Below, piece after piece: positions 32,976 to 44,379 of a DNA stretch of 64,000 bases; position 1 is the stretch's first letter, and each line of letters begins with the position of its first letter. Below the pieces are notes generated by a model that saw only the letters and a program-made list of their open reading frames with translations, was not told the DNA's origin and did not search any database. Position numbers and translations under genes: made by a program. The stretch is from positions 1-64,000 of the forward strand of contig JAJEKV010000678.1 in the NCBI GenBank assembly GCA_021234155.1. The letters run 5' to 3'. This DNA comes from Isoetes taiwanensis (taxonomy: Eukaryota; Streptophyta; Lycopodiopsida; Isoetales; Isoetaceae).

Positions 32976-35900
32976 AATGTTCTTGGAGACCAAGAGCAAA
33001 GCACGGCCATGCTCCCAAGAGTACTAACTTGATAGGATCCTCGAACCCCTGAAAAGTGGGGAAATTTTTTTCATTTTTGTAGTTTATGCTAAGCTAGTAA
33101 CAGCTTAAGTGGATTGGAATTTAATATTAGCACGCTTAGGTGAATTGGAACTTAATAAAACTAAAAAAAGAATGAGTGAATTGGTCTCACTTTTCGCTGG
33201 TTCAATAACTAAACTTTTAGTTGAGCTAAGGAGGCTCATTGATGAAAGCTGGTTCAATAACTAAACTTTAGTTTTATGACGAGGCGCAAGCCGTGGAGAC
33301 ATTGATGAAAAACAGCTTGAAAAGTTATAGAATTTAAAAAGTAACTTGGTAATTCGAATCTTAGCCTAGGATCTAGCTAGATTAGTCTAGTTTTTCAATC
33401 TCTTTGAACCTCATCTTAAAAGAATTCCCCGGTAGCTTAGAATTGAACCTCCCACCCACGTGGTTGAACCCCCCAAACCCCCCAAACAACCACCGAGGGC
33501 GGGCATCGCTTTGTGTTTGAATTATAATTTTAATTAGATTTAAGCTTTAATAATGTTAGATAATATTAATGGCTAAGCCTTTAGATTTAGAACCAAGGCC
33601 CTTAAGCTAGATAGAGACAAAGATCTCGATAGACACCGTGACTCCGTCGACATGATGTGCACCAAACAGACCGGCCGACTTTCGACAAGGCTTAAATGCC
33701 GTGAGGCCAAGGAGGCCAAAGGAAACAAGAAGAGGAGAGGATGTAACGAGAGCGGGAGGCCAAGGCTCAAAAAGCAAAGCCAGAGCGTAAGCCTGGTCCA
33801 ACATTTTGAAGACTCAACACTGCTACTGCTCATGTTTAGTAACCCTCATGAGGGAAGGCATGTAATTAGCTAGTTTAATTAAGGAGATCCCAAAGAGATA
33901 TGTTGTAAATAATCAATAATTTTGTTAATACATGATAATTTTGAGTAGTTTATGTGTCAAATCTTGCTTAATTAGGACGAAGTTAGCAAGTAGTAGTTTA
34001 TATTTTAGTAAAATAGGATACTCTCGCACTCAAAAAAAGTGTGATATCTCACACCGCTACCGGTCGCGAAAAACAAAAGTTAGTTTTGAAGCGAGGCTTT
34101 AAGCCGCGGAGACCGCCCAAACTTGACCAAAACAGCTCCAAATTGACCAAGTAAGGGGTCGATTCTGCCTAATTTGATGAGCCCATCACCCTTACACCAT
34201 TAGTTTACCCAAATTAGACACCTTTGATCGAATGAGATTGATGTTCACATACCGCTACCGGGTCGCGAAAACAAAAGTTAGTTTTGAAGCTTAGGCGCAA
34301 CCTCGCGGAGACCTCCAAACTTTGAACCTCCATAACTTGAGCTACGAGTCCAAATCGCCCTGAAAATTGTTGCAATAGGACCATTAGATAGCCTAGAATC
34401 CATTTATGACCTCAAATTAGGGCTAGAAATGTCAAACCCTAGCTCAAATTGACCAAAATTGCCCAAACCCTTGAATTGTTCTTCCAAACTCAGAAGTTTG
34501 TTTGTAGATAGAAGCCTACCCCATTAGTAGCTCAAGTAAGTATTGCTCTCGGCTCAAGCTGATACCTTACTCCTAGATAGAAGTGCCCAAGAACACCCCT
34601 TTGTTATAGTCATCTAGACCTCAAAGATAGCAACCCAAGTCCAACCGTTTTACATCACTCTCGCCATGCCAAAGGCATAAACCTTGACCTAATTTCAGGT
34701 CCTTCTAATAGAGTTTGACTTATATAGTCAGCCACATTGACACTCCCCTATTGCCGTGGTACCTAGAAAGGAGCTAGAGTCTAGAGCTGCCCAAGCCGCT
34801 CCATGTGTAGAGATTGACTCCCCTAAACCAACTTTGCTAGGACCTTAGAGTATGCCTCAAACATCATGGAGGTCTTGCAAAACAATCCTCATGTCATGCC
34901 ATACCACACGCCCTAATATTCATAGACTTGTAGATTATAGATATGTCTCCAAGAATGCCGCCGAGCCACCTTGCTTGCTTATAGCCCGTAATGTTGTAGG
35001 AGAGCCCTTCAAGTAGACCTTAGACTCTAGGAAATACGAAGCTAAGCTGGCACGGGCCGAGCCACGTAAGAGCTAGAGGCTGAAACTTGAAGACATCAAG
35101 GTCCCACCGATGTACGCTGATAAGGAGAGGAGACCGAAAGGCGTAACCAAGAGAGGGAAGCACAATGACAAACACCTCAACCGACAAACGAGTAGAACAG
35201 ACACCACCGCCTATCATCAATCTTCATCAAATGGGAAGAATATTTGGTAACCAACGGCATCAAGAATTTTCTAGGTGTCAACCTCCCGGGCTATCACGAC
35301 GCAGGTCACATCGTAAAGAGGATCTCGACGCTTTTCACCAACTCGACGCCCACGAAGTTTCAAATGGAAGAATGCAAGGCAACAAAATACGTGCAGAACA
35401 CGTTAGACATCGATGCCCGGTTAGCATCACGAAGCTAGGGTCAAGGCATAATCTTCCGCCGAGGGGAGAAGTCATGGCAACACAGAGCCGTGATAAGAAC
35501 CGGAGAGAAGACCACTCGACTTTGCAGCCCAAAGCCAAGCTTAATGTCGCAACGCCAACAAAAGGAGCCACCAAGCTAGGCAACCACAAAGCACCTAAGG
35601 CTGACCAAGATGAGCTTCCAGCCTCCCTTGCACCAGCAGGAGACCACGAGGGGAGGAGAGACGATATCGTGGAACATCTCCCACTGAAGGCCTATATCAG
35701 CACTAGGGGCAAGATCAAGGAGGAGAATATTCGGCCAAAACAGAATTCGACCCTGTGAACACCTAGAAACCAAAGGAAGGACTTAACCTTACTACGCCAG
35801 CCAAGGAGTGCGAGATTCGAATGGATAGGACCCAAAGGACGAGAGGAGACGACCTAGCCGCCAGATACAAATCATGCAAAGGCGCACCGTATGGAGCCAT

Positions 35901-38900
35901 GGTAGGGACAATAGAGATTACCACACTTCTAGGCATGTGAGAGGCACCTCGAATGAAGCAAAGCCCAAGCAACAGTGAGTCGCGACTCGTAAATTCAACC
36001 CCGGGGAGGAATGACAATGCCCGCCACCGACCATGATCTCGAGCTTCAAGACATTCAAGAATGCCCAACCGCAACAGCCGTGTGATCCTACTTTAAGCCA
36101 TCAAAGGCACCGCGCGACATCGGCAACCCCGCAAACCATTAATAATCGCATGGGGACGCTTTGAGCGGTCACCGCGATTCCTCACGCGGCTAATATACAC
36201 ATTAAGGAGGAGCATCTTTCTCAAGGGATCACATCGACGAACACCTTCGCAGAATCGGGCGGACGAAGCCCGGATCGTACATGAAGCTCAACAATGGTAG
36301 CAAAGATCTCAAGGAATCCTCGAGTCAACCGTAACTTAAGAAGATGCAAAGAAACCAAAGGGTCAAATGCGATAGGAGGAGGGGAAACCCTAAAGGAGTA
36401 TAAACAATTAAGTAGATCTTCGTAGTTGTTTTGAAAAAGTCGATGAATTAAAATCCCAATGTAAATACGTATATGTCTATTGTATATCTCGGGTGCTCAC
36501 AGATACAGTGGAGAAACATGAGTTTAGAGTCATGTTTTACGGATTTAGCGCTTAGATCAGGAAGCTCCTTCACTTCGACTACCAAAAGAGGAAGCATAGA
36601 AGCACAACTATAGCCCAAGATCAAAATGGAAGAGCAAGTACGAGGGAGAAACGACCAGAGGCCAAGCAAACCTTCGACTCCAAACACTTCCGGAAGTGCC
36701 CTGAAGTAGAAGACAGCTCGTCCACCCAATGTCAGAACAAGAGACAACACCGGTCATGTCAAGAGCATCAGCACTGCACCAGGACATCGTCAGGGCGCAA
36801 CACTACCTCTAGTAGCAGTGGCAGCACTTGACGAACTTATGACATGAGTGGCCTCAACAATGGAAGGAGGAACACCCCGACATCAACGAGCCAACTAAGA
36901 AGGCAACATCTCGACGACCATAATTCCAACTTGTGGTAATATAGGGGGATGTGCTATGACACGTGTATTAGATGGAGATGCACTTACGAAAGGCACCGCG
37001 ACGAGGAGATATGCCCCCAACAACTAGGTGATGGCTTCGTCACGTACTCCTACCAAGAATTAGAAGAGAAGAAGCTTCACCATATCTCCGACATGTGGCA
37101 CGCCAAACGCCCAAGGTAGAAGCATTCGCCTTTAACGACAAGGATATAACTCAAGCACCTTCTAAAAAAAGAGAGTTCAAGATAATAGCCGTGCTATTCA
37201 ACGACAAGAGTATATCTAAGGCGATACTTCTTCAACGCGAAGGGTCAAGTCACAGAGATAAGGATCCATCATCCCCACAACATCGCCAGCCAGGAGAAGA
37301 GCCATGAAGCCTTTACTTGCCGAGAGGCCGACATGCATAGAGAGACAAAAGTCGAACCGAAAGCCGGAGAAGTGCTAGCAACCGACTTCTTCCACGAAGC
37401 CCCTAGAGGCAACAGGAGGATCAAACCGACGAAAGCACAATCAAAGCCACCGGAAGGTACCTCAAGACAAGAAGACAAAGATAGCCGTGGAATGTGATAA
37501 CGCCCAAGCCATGTGATCGAGGGATCAAACAAGGAAGTTTGGAAGCTCGATGGAGAAGCAACTAGGGCGAGGCGAGCCGATGACTTGCAATAACGGACTT
37601 GCATGCAACTTGATGAACCCAAGGATGGACGATTCAAAGAACAACCGCAGAAGAGAAAAACTCCGTGAGGAGTATAACCAAAGGAATCGCAAGACGCCTC
37701 AAGAGACGCCTCCAAATAGCTCCAAGTATCATGAAGGAAGAACAATTACCGCCCGAGAACGGGGATCGTGAAGCGTGATCGAAATGTCGAAGCATCAACG
37801 ACAAGCACACCTTTAGTTGGAATGTGATGCAAAGCGTGTTGTGCCATAGCCGACAAACATCGGAGGGCCCAAGCATATCAACAAGTTACCCCGGAGTATG
37901 AGCTGACGTACAAATAGAAGGATATAGATCATCAACACCATTGCGCCGGGAGGAACACTGATGACATTGCCAAGGAGTAGGTGTGCAACTTGAAGGGAGG
38001 CACAAGGGAGACCTAATAGCTCTAGTAGTAATTGTAACTATGTAAGCTATATGTTTTGCATGTATAGTTTCCTCAAGCTATTCCTTCCCTCCCATAGCTT
38101 AAAATGCATCAAAGGAAGAGATGTCATGCAAGTTGCGTGGGTGAAGCAATCAACATCCTCAACACTCTTCTGGGCAACACGATAACGACAACAAATGTGA
38201 CTCCTCGACGATGAGACATCGATGGAGTCAAGAAACAATATCGGATACGTAGTCGCCTTTTAGCCGCCAAGACAAAAAGTTCAAGATGAAAGATCTTTTT
38301 CAATCGGGGCCATCTTCGTGCTTTTGAAGAGCGGCATGGAAGATTCAAGTGATCAACTACGCCATCAAAGCCACCAAAGAATGAGAGGCTTCTAACTAAC
38401 AAAGTCAACCTCTACAAAGAAGGAGGAGCCACCGCCAAGGAGACCTCAAGTATCGAGCGATTTCGAAGAACGCTACCTTGCTACTTCAAGCAGTAACGAG
38501 TGGATGAGCTTCTAGCAAGCTCAAGCATCTAAGGCCATGGGGCCTAGTAGGTTAATGTATGGACGGTAACATCCATATTAGGATTAGAAGGCATTTCCGC
38601 ATATTCTCGCTAAAGGATTGCCCCAATATTGAGCTAAGCTGCCAAGGATTGGGAAGGAAATGCATAGGAGTAACTATAATTATACACGACATTGTTAACG
38701 CACATCCAACGTATTGAAACCACTTGGTGAGATTGATCTCCTCGCTAAGAAGGAATCATTACTAGGATAATTGTTAACCATGTATAAATCTAGTACCTCC
38801 AAAGAATAATCCAACCGAAGAAAAGAAGTAATCTAACAAGTCCCGCCAACTTTGTTACGATGACATCAATTCGATTGGTAGGAATATTCCAAGAGCTAAA

Positions 38901-41186
38901 TAACTAAGAAAGGGGAATCTCTAGAATATAAAAGAATAATACATGTAAGGTACATCTAAAATAAGAATTATAGTAATCAAATAGTCTTTTGAGACAAAAG
39001 GAATTGTCATGATGACAAAAACCTTGTGGTTTAGAATCGCTCTAACTAAGTAGGTAACCCATAGCTATATTGAAATAAATAATAACATAATATGTGTATC
39101 CATCTTAGATGGTTATATATGTTAGCTAAGGCTAGTAAATTAATGTGCTAAGTAAGAAACATATAACCCTTAAGGGAGAGAATAGATATGATGTTGTGTA
39201 CAACGCCATTGAAGGGGTGCGGGACCATTTTCTTTTGAAGAAAGTGGGAGGGCTCAATCTTATGATTGAACATACTTGCATCGAATTGACCAACCCAGAA
39301 TAGAGTTCACTCCGCAATGACCGGGTTTAATAGAGCGTAAGATAGATAGATAGATAGCTCGGGAGGCCTTCAACGCGGCGTAGACCGACGCAAAGAGCTA
39401 TCTACACCAATGAAGTGGAGCAAAACTATGGGAGCAATGCAACCACCAAGTCATCTCCAAATTACCGACCGCTCAATGGGTGGATGCATTCTAGCCTAGG
39501 TAAGGCGGCGATGCATTATGTTTTAATGTGTCTTATAGATAAGTTAAATATAGATCCTAATAATTGCATGGAATTACCAGACGATATGTATCATGCGGAA
39601 ATAAGTTAAATAACAACCATAATGTGAGGTAGCATGTTAATTAATCCTTCAAGCAAGGATGACGGGTCCTTATAGATATAGATAGAAAATAGAATTCAAA
39701 TATACTTAAGTGCATCTTAGGGATATACTTCCAAGGGTAATGCAGACCCAAGGAGGAGAATAAGAAGCACATCTAATTCTTGTGTATGATAATTAAAACC
39801 TTGTCTATGTAACAATAGGTCTAAATCGTGGTTATTGTTCAAATAAGCCATCTAAAAAGTCGTTAAATATTGCAAAGATTAGAGTAAATATAATTGTACC
39901 ATCGGAAGTAATGTATCCGATACTATGATAATGTTAATTCATAAATATTACCTTAGGGTAATTATGTTAATCACATGCATTAAAGGAGCCAAAAAAATCG
40001 CCTCTGCATGTCGCTTTGTGTGTAGATTAAATGCTTGTATAGTTAAGATAATTCACACGATGCAACCTATGCTAGGTAGGGGTTGCACGCGTTGTTGTCG
40101 ATGATGAGACCACTACGCTGATCTCTAGGGCGGGTGTAATGTCAATGTAGGCATGACCGCTTCCGCCTGGACGAAAGTGGAAGGTAGATTAGAAAGTCTA
40201 CTGGTCCCCACGGAAGCAGACCCACCGAGAGAAAGGAGGTCATTCAGAATGCATTGATAGGAAAGGCACCTTTAGCCCCATATATGCTTTGATAGGAGGA
40301 AGCTATCCTTCACGCCCCACGCTGGAAGGATATTCTCCACCGGGCAACTAGAGGTGTAGGCATGAGCCGCATATAGGCATATAGGGCTGCTCCACGGCCA
40401 TAATGGAAGATTCACCCCTTCCCACCGGGAGATTAGCCATGCATCCATGTAGATAGGTGGGGTGGTCACCATATAACCAAAATTTTATTAATAATTAAAA
40501 TAGTAATAACGAGGGTCCACCAAGCAGCCAATAGAGCCCGGAGGGCAAGGAGGTCGAAGTTATGAAAAAACTTGCAACACAAATTTAGTCATAATGTGTT
40601 GCAAGGGATGAAGAGTACCTTAGAAGTGTAAATTTTGTATGAAATTGATAAACTTTGATAAACTTAAATGTTGTGTTAAGTAAGGTTAATAATTACCCTA
40701 TGAGATTAAGTTATGAAGTGATAAGTTAATTGGGTAATGAAATAGTACAAAGAATGTCTTAAACATTACCTTAGAGTAATTTAATAATTAAGATAGTAAT
40801 AGTAAGTATGTAATTATAGATATTGTAAAATTAATGCAGGATTTTATAGGTGAGGACTTGCAACACAAATTTTGTTGGAATGTGTTGCAAGGAATGAAGA
40901 GTACCTTAAATAATAATTGTATATGAAAGTGTTAAATTGTGATAAACTAAATGTTATAATAACGAGGACTAATAAGTACCCCGCTTAATAGAAGTTACTT
41001 AATTGACAAGTTATTTGATAATGTAATGGCGTAATAATAATTTAATTACCTTAAGGTAATCTTAATAAATGTGTAAGTATAATAGTAGTATATCGTATGC
41101 ATCAAAGTTGATTGCGTGTTAGGAAGATTCCAAGGTGGGAGACCCCACCGATGCCGCGGACAAAGATCATTTCAGTGGGGAGAATG
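32976..41186 (+). other. Interior of the long LTR element
   Basis: 8.2 kb. The longest frame (35,165-35,758, 197 codons) is Arg/His/Lys-rich without a known motif; an alternative frame at 35,244-35,438 gives GVNLPGYHDAGHIVKRISTL. 37,095-37,220 contains a duplicated FNDKDI/FNDKSI word. No aspartic protease, YxDD, RNase H or integrase motif was found on either strand. Words such as 'accgctaccggtcgcgaaaa' (34,054 and 34,250) and 'cttgcaacacaaatt' (40,569 and 40,858) recur, showing internal duplication. Confidence 0.5.
41170..41186 (+). promoter_or_regulatory. Polypurine-like tract before the 3' LTR
   Basis: CAGTGGGGAGAATG immediately precedes the TGACG start of the right LTR, in the place expected for the plus-strand primer. 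Confidence 0.6.
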
Positions 41187-42801
41187 TGACGCTTCCAACA
41201 CAAAGAGATACCGGTCCCGTGGACGATAATCGCATCGTTCGCCACGCCGCACACGCCACCTCTAACCGACGCGGTACCGACGTAGCCGTGTGAGTAGCCC
41301 CTAGGGGGCAACTTGCTAGGTATGTGCATTTCTTATTAATGTGCACATGCAATATTTATTAAGGTGCACACATTTCCATGTGGGCACATTTAGGTGCACA
41401 CATTTCCATGTAGGCACATTTGGCCACCTAGCCATTAAAGGCAAGTGGGCCCATTTTCCATTATCCCACATGCCTAAAGGGATAATTGGAAACCCTAAGC
41501 CCCAACCCTTGCCTATTTAAGTAGAGAAACCCTAACTTGCCATTTTTCGTCCCCTAGGGTTTTAGAGCTCGCTTTGGTCGCTTCTATGAGTCAAAATCGC
41601 CTCCCGTGACTGGCCCTCGAGAGAATGGCACCATTAGTTTCCCTTGATTCGAAAGCCCCAAGAGGGGATGGTCGAACTCAGTCGAGGAGCAACTCATGGA
41701 TGGGGTATGTAGTCCATTTAATGGTCTAAACCGCTTTTCGGCCATTGTATCAGAGGGTTTAGCCTATTAAATCGCCTTTAGCAGCCTATCTAGATCTCTA
41801 GATGAGTAGATACTGGGGACTCTAACTAAAGAACCTAACTCTATGATATAGATTAGATCTATGTTCTTTAGTTCTTCCGTGGATGTATATGGATGATGTA
41901 TCTCTCGCGGAACTCCCTTTGTATTGGGAAGGGGGTAGAGACTTCAAGCTTGGTAGTAGATGCTCCTAGATTAGCCTCTCTAGCACACCATAGATTCGCC
42001 TGTACAAGAACACACACTGGTTGTGGGTGAAAGGCCGACCGCTAAGAAGGAGGTTCGTGTTCTCGACTCTTGAACGATCCCTCCGGGTGTGTAAGGCCTA
42101 CCGGGATCATTGTGACTAGGTCTAATGGCTTACCACCGAAAGTGTGGGTAAGGCATGGGCCCTCGACACCCGCGGAAGTGGTGTTCATGACTTTCCGTTG
42201 GGTTCACCGAATACGGGCAAAGGGCCCTCTAGTCACCTTTGAGTCAAAGATGTAGATCTCTCGAGGGAGTGATCCCTACCGCCCCATCGAATCGGGATGA
42301 TGACTCCCGTGAATAGCCCTTCCGCTATGCATCCGGGCGGGCTGGCCGTCCCGACACTTTTTCAGCCTACGCGAAAGTGTGCACAGAGGGGCTGGATGGA
42401 GTGGACAACCCTATGCCATAAGCTTTTATGCCAGCCCAAATCCATTGCCATGAATTGCCTCCGCAATGAACTCGAGACCTGCCGCCACCATCCCTTTGAG
42501 TCCGAGCCTTGGGTAGGATTCCCCTATGTGATGTGCCGATCCTGTCTATGCAGATATGTGGCGACCATCCTTCGTGGTGGTCATATGATGTTGATGTATG
42601 TACCATCGACATGTATGTTTACGCCTGCCAGCCTAGGTAGGCCCCGAGGGAGACAGGTAAAGGACCCCTTCATTCTTCCCAACCGGAACTCTTCAAGGTT
42701 GGGTGATACGTGGAGGGCCCTATATTAGCATGGAGCTGGTATGGGGATGAACTCTTGTTGTATACGGTGAGTGCAACCGTATATGAGTAGGGGACGTCAC
42801 A
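41187..42801 (+). repeat. 3' LTR (1.615 kb)
   Basis: Same landmarks as the 5' LTR: the 30-bp tandem unit at 41,360-41,420, TATTTAAG at 41,514, and the same end GTGAGTGCA..GTATATGAGTAGGGGACG. Differences from the 5' LTR are mostly 1-4-base indels in C/G-rich words, with few clear substitutions. Confidence 0.85.
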
Positions 42802-44155
42802 AACAAAGTCTTTGCAATGCCTAATGAGCTTGAGGATTTTTCCCGATGTTCGCAACGATCTTGTTAAGGTTGCCTGGAGAAGGACTTACACTTTGTCTTT
42901 TGTGGCTACAAGAGAATATAAGAATATAGTTATGATTAATCATGTATTGTTCTTAACAGGGATTGTCTGGTGGATCAATCTAGTTCATGCATGGCGAAGA
43001 CCATCTTTAAGGAGTCGAAAGCTAAGGACGGCCAACAGTGTAAGCATGCTATTGCTTTATTTTTGGAAGCTGTGATATAATGTTGCCTTTAGTTATCTGA
43101 TACATTTGTTTTGTTTTGTTGCTCCTCTCTTTAGTTGTCTGATTGGGTACTTAAGAATTTACAAGCGCAAATCAGTATTGGCAAGAATAAACTACTCAAA
43201 GATTGCAAACGAGCCTTTCTGGTACCTTTTGATGCCATTATTATATACTATTATTGGGTCCACCTGACTGTAAGGCTACAATAATCCATATCTAAAATGG
43301 TGTTATTGCATCTATTGGAGATTATAATAATGGGCTCAAACATGGCCGTTAACTCAATAGCGAGCAACCCGCAGGTCTTGGTTCAATACCGGCCATTCGT
43401 CTTAGATTGTAACATGGCATCGAGCCAAGGTTATCGGTCTTAGGGTGCATCAAGATAGATAGCTTGAGTGATGTGTTTTAATCAAAGCGGGACATTGGAA
43501 AATACGAGATGTTAGCATAATGTGGCTTGCAAGTTGAAGAACTCAAGTTTAATACCAGCCCAGTTCCTAACCAAATTCTAGATGCTTTGGAGTGACTATT
43601 TGCCTATAATCATGGTGGAGTTTAACCGAGTAGGAAAAAGTCATGCCTTATGTTAAGATCTTAAAGTTAATAATGAAATATTCGACTGTGCATCTTTTTC
43701 GAGAGTTATTTTGCTTCTTAGCCGTAACATAAGAAAATGCTTGACCTGAAATTATTTCTAAGGCGGTCTTGCTTAAGCAAAAGGGTAGGGTTGGGCACAT
43801 CCATGCACATGGGTTTTCCTCGACTATTTCACGTCCATCTTATAAATTGTTCTTTTACTATTACCTCATAATAGAAGGACCGCTTCTACCTTTTTATTCA
43901 CATTCACAGTTTTATGCTACTGATTTACTTTGTGTAATCACCGATAGAGTAAAATTCAATGTGCTTGACGGGATGGAAGTTGGTGACACGATCTTCTTCT
44001 GATCATGTTTGACATGATCCCTCTTGGCCATACTGCCAGGTAAAGGCTATTATGATTTCAGGTGCCTACCAGGATTTTAATCAAGCTAACCAACAAAACA
44101 TCTTAACATAGTTGTTCTTACGTTTGTGATTGGGTTAAGTGGGGAATTAATATGT
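42802..44155 (+). pseudogene. Duplicated gene fragment, copy A, 3' portion
   Basis: Colinear with 45,295-46,660 of copy B. Exon-like parts are KVAWRRTYTLSFVATREYKN (about 42,868-42,930), an 87-bp exon at 43,135-43,221 encoding LSDWVLKNLQAQISIGKNKL between 'ctctttag' and 'gtacct', and ITDRVKFNVLDGMEVGDTIF (about 43,940-44,000). Canonical GT/AG sites surround them, so this is a piece of an intron-containing gene rather than a retrocopy. I do not recognise the protein. Confidence 0.55.
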
Positions 44156-44340
44156 ATTGTGGGAACTCGGAAGAAGCTGCAGAGGGCGGTCAACATTTCT
44201 AAAAGCCCCAATGTGATATCATGGAATGCAATAATTGCAGGACATTCCAACTACTGACAAATATGAAGAAGTTGATCATAGACATGAGGAAACACCATTG
44301 ATTCAAGCCTGACTATCGAAAAATCATTGCTAATTCCAAG
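44156..44340 (+). pseudogene. PPR-protein fragments
   Basis: 44,156-44,255 repeats the PPR segment of 47,340-47,440, encoding SPNVISWNAIIAG, a P/L/S-type PPR helix pair. Downstream, 44,262-44,338 reads KKLIIDMRKHHGFKPDYRKI in one frame, as in the E-plus/DYW region of plant PPR proteins. A deletion has joined the two. Confidence 0.5.
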
Positions 44341-44379
44341 TAGGTGAACCGAGGTCCTCAATGATTGGTTCGTTGAGGC

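Larger units (their letters stand above)
31355..42801 (+). mobile_element. 11.4-kb LTR retrotransposon, large-derivative type, no recognisable pol
   Basis: Two 1.6-kb direct repeats bound an 8.2-kb interior, with a primer site after the first and a purine tract before the second. The right LTR runs from TGACGCTTCC (41,187) to GACGTCACA (42,801). It splits copy A of a duplicated gene fragment whose copy B is uninterrupted, which supports insertion here. The interior has no RT, integrase or protease motif in any frame, so it resembles a LARD or a heavily eroded gypsy element. The target duplication is unclear. Confidence 0.8.

Noticed and set aside
35165-35758. 197-codon frame as a gag gene of the long LTR element
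   Set aside because: Arg/His-rich but without zinc knuckle or retrotransposon gag motif; an overlapping frame (35,244-35,438) is just as protein-like.
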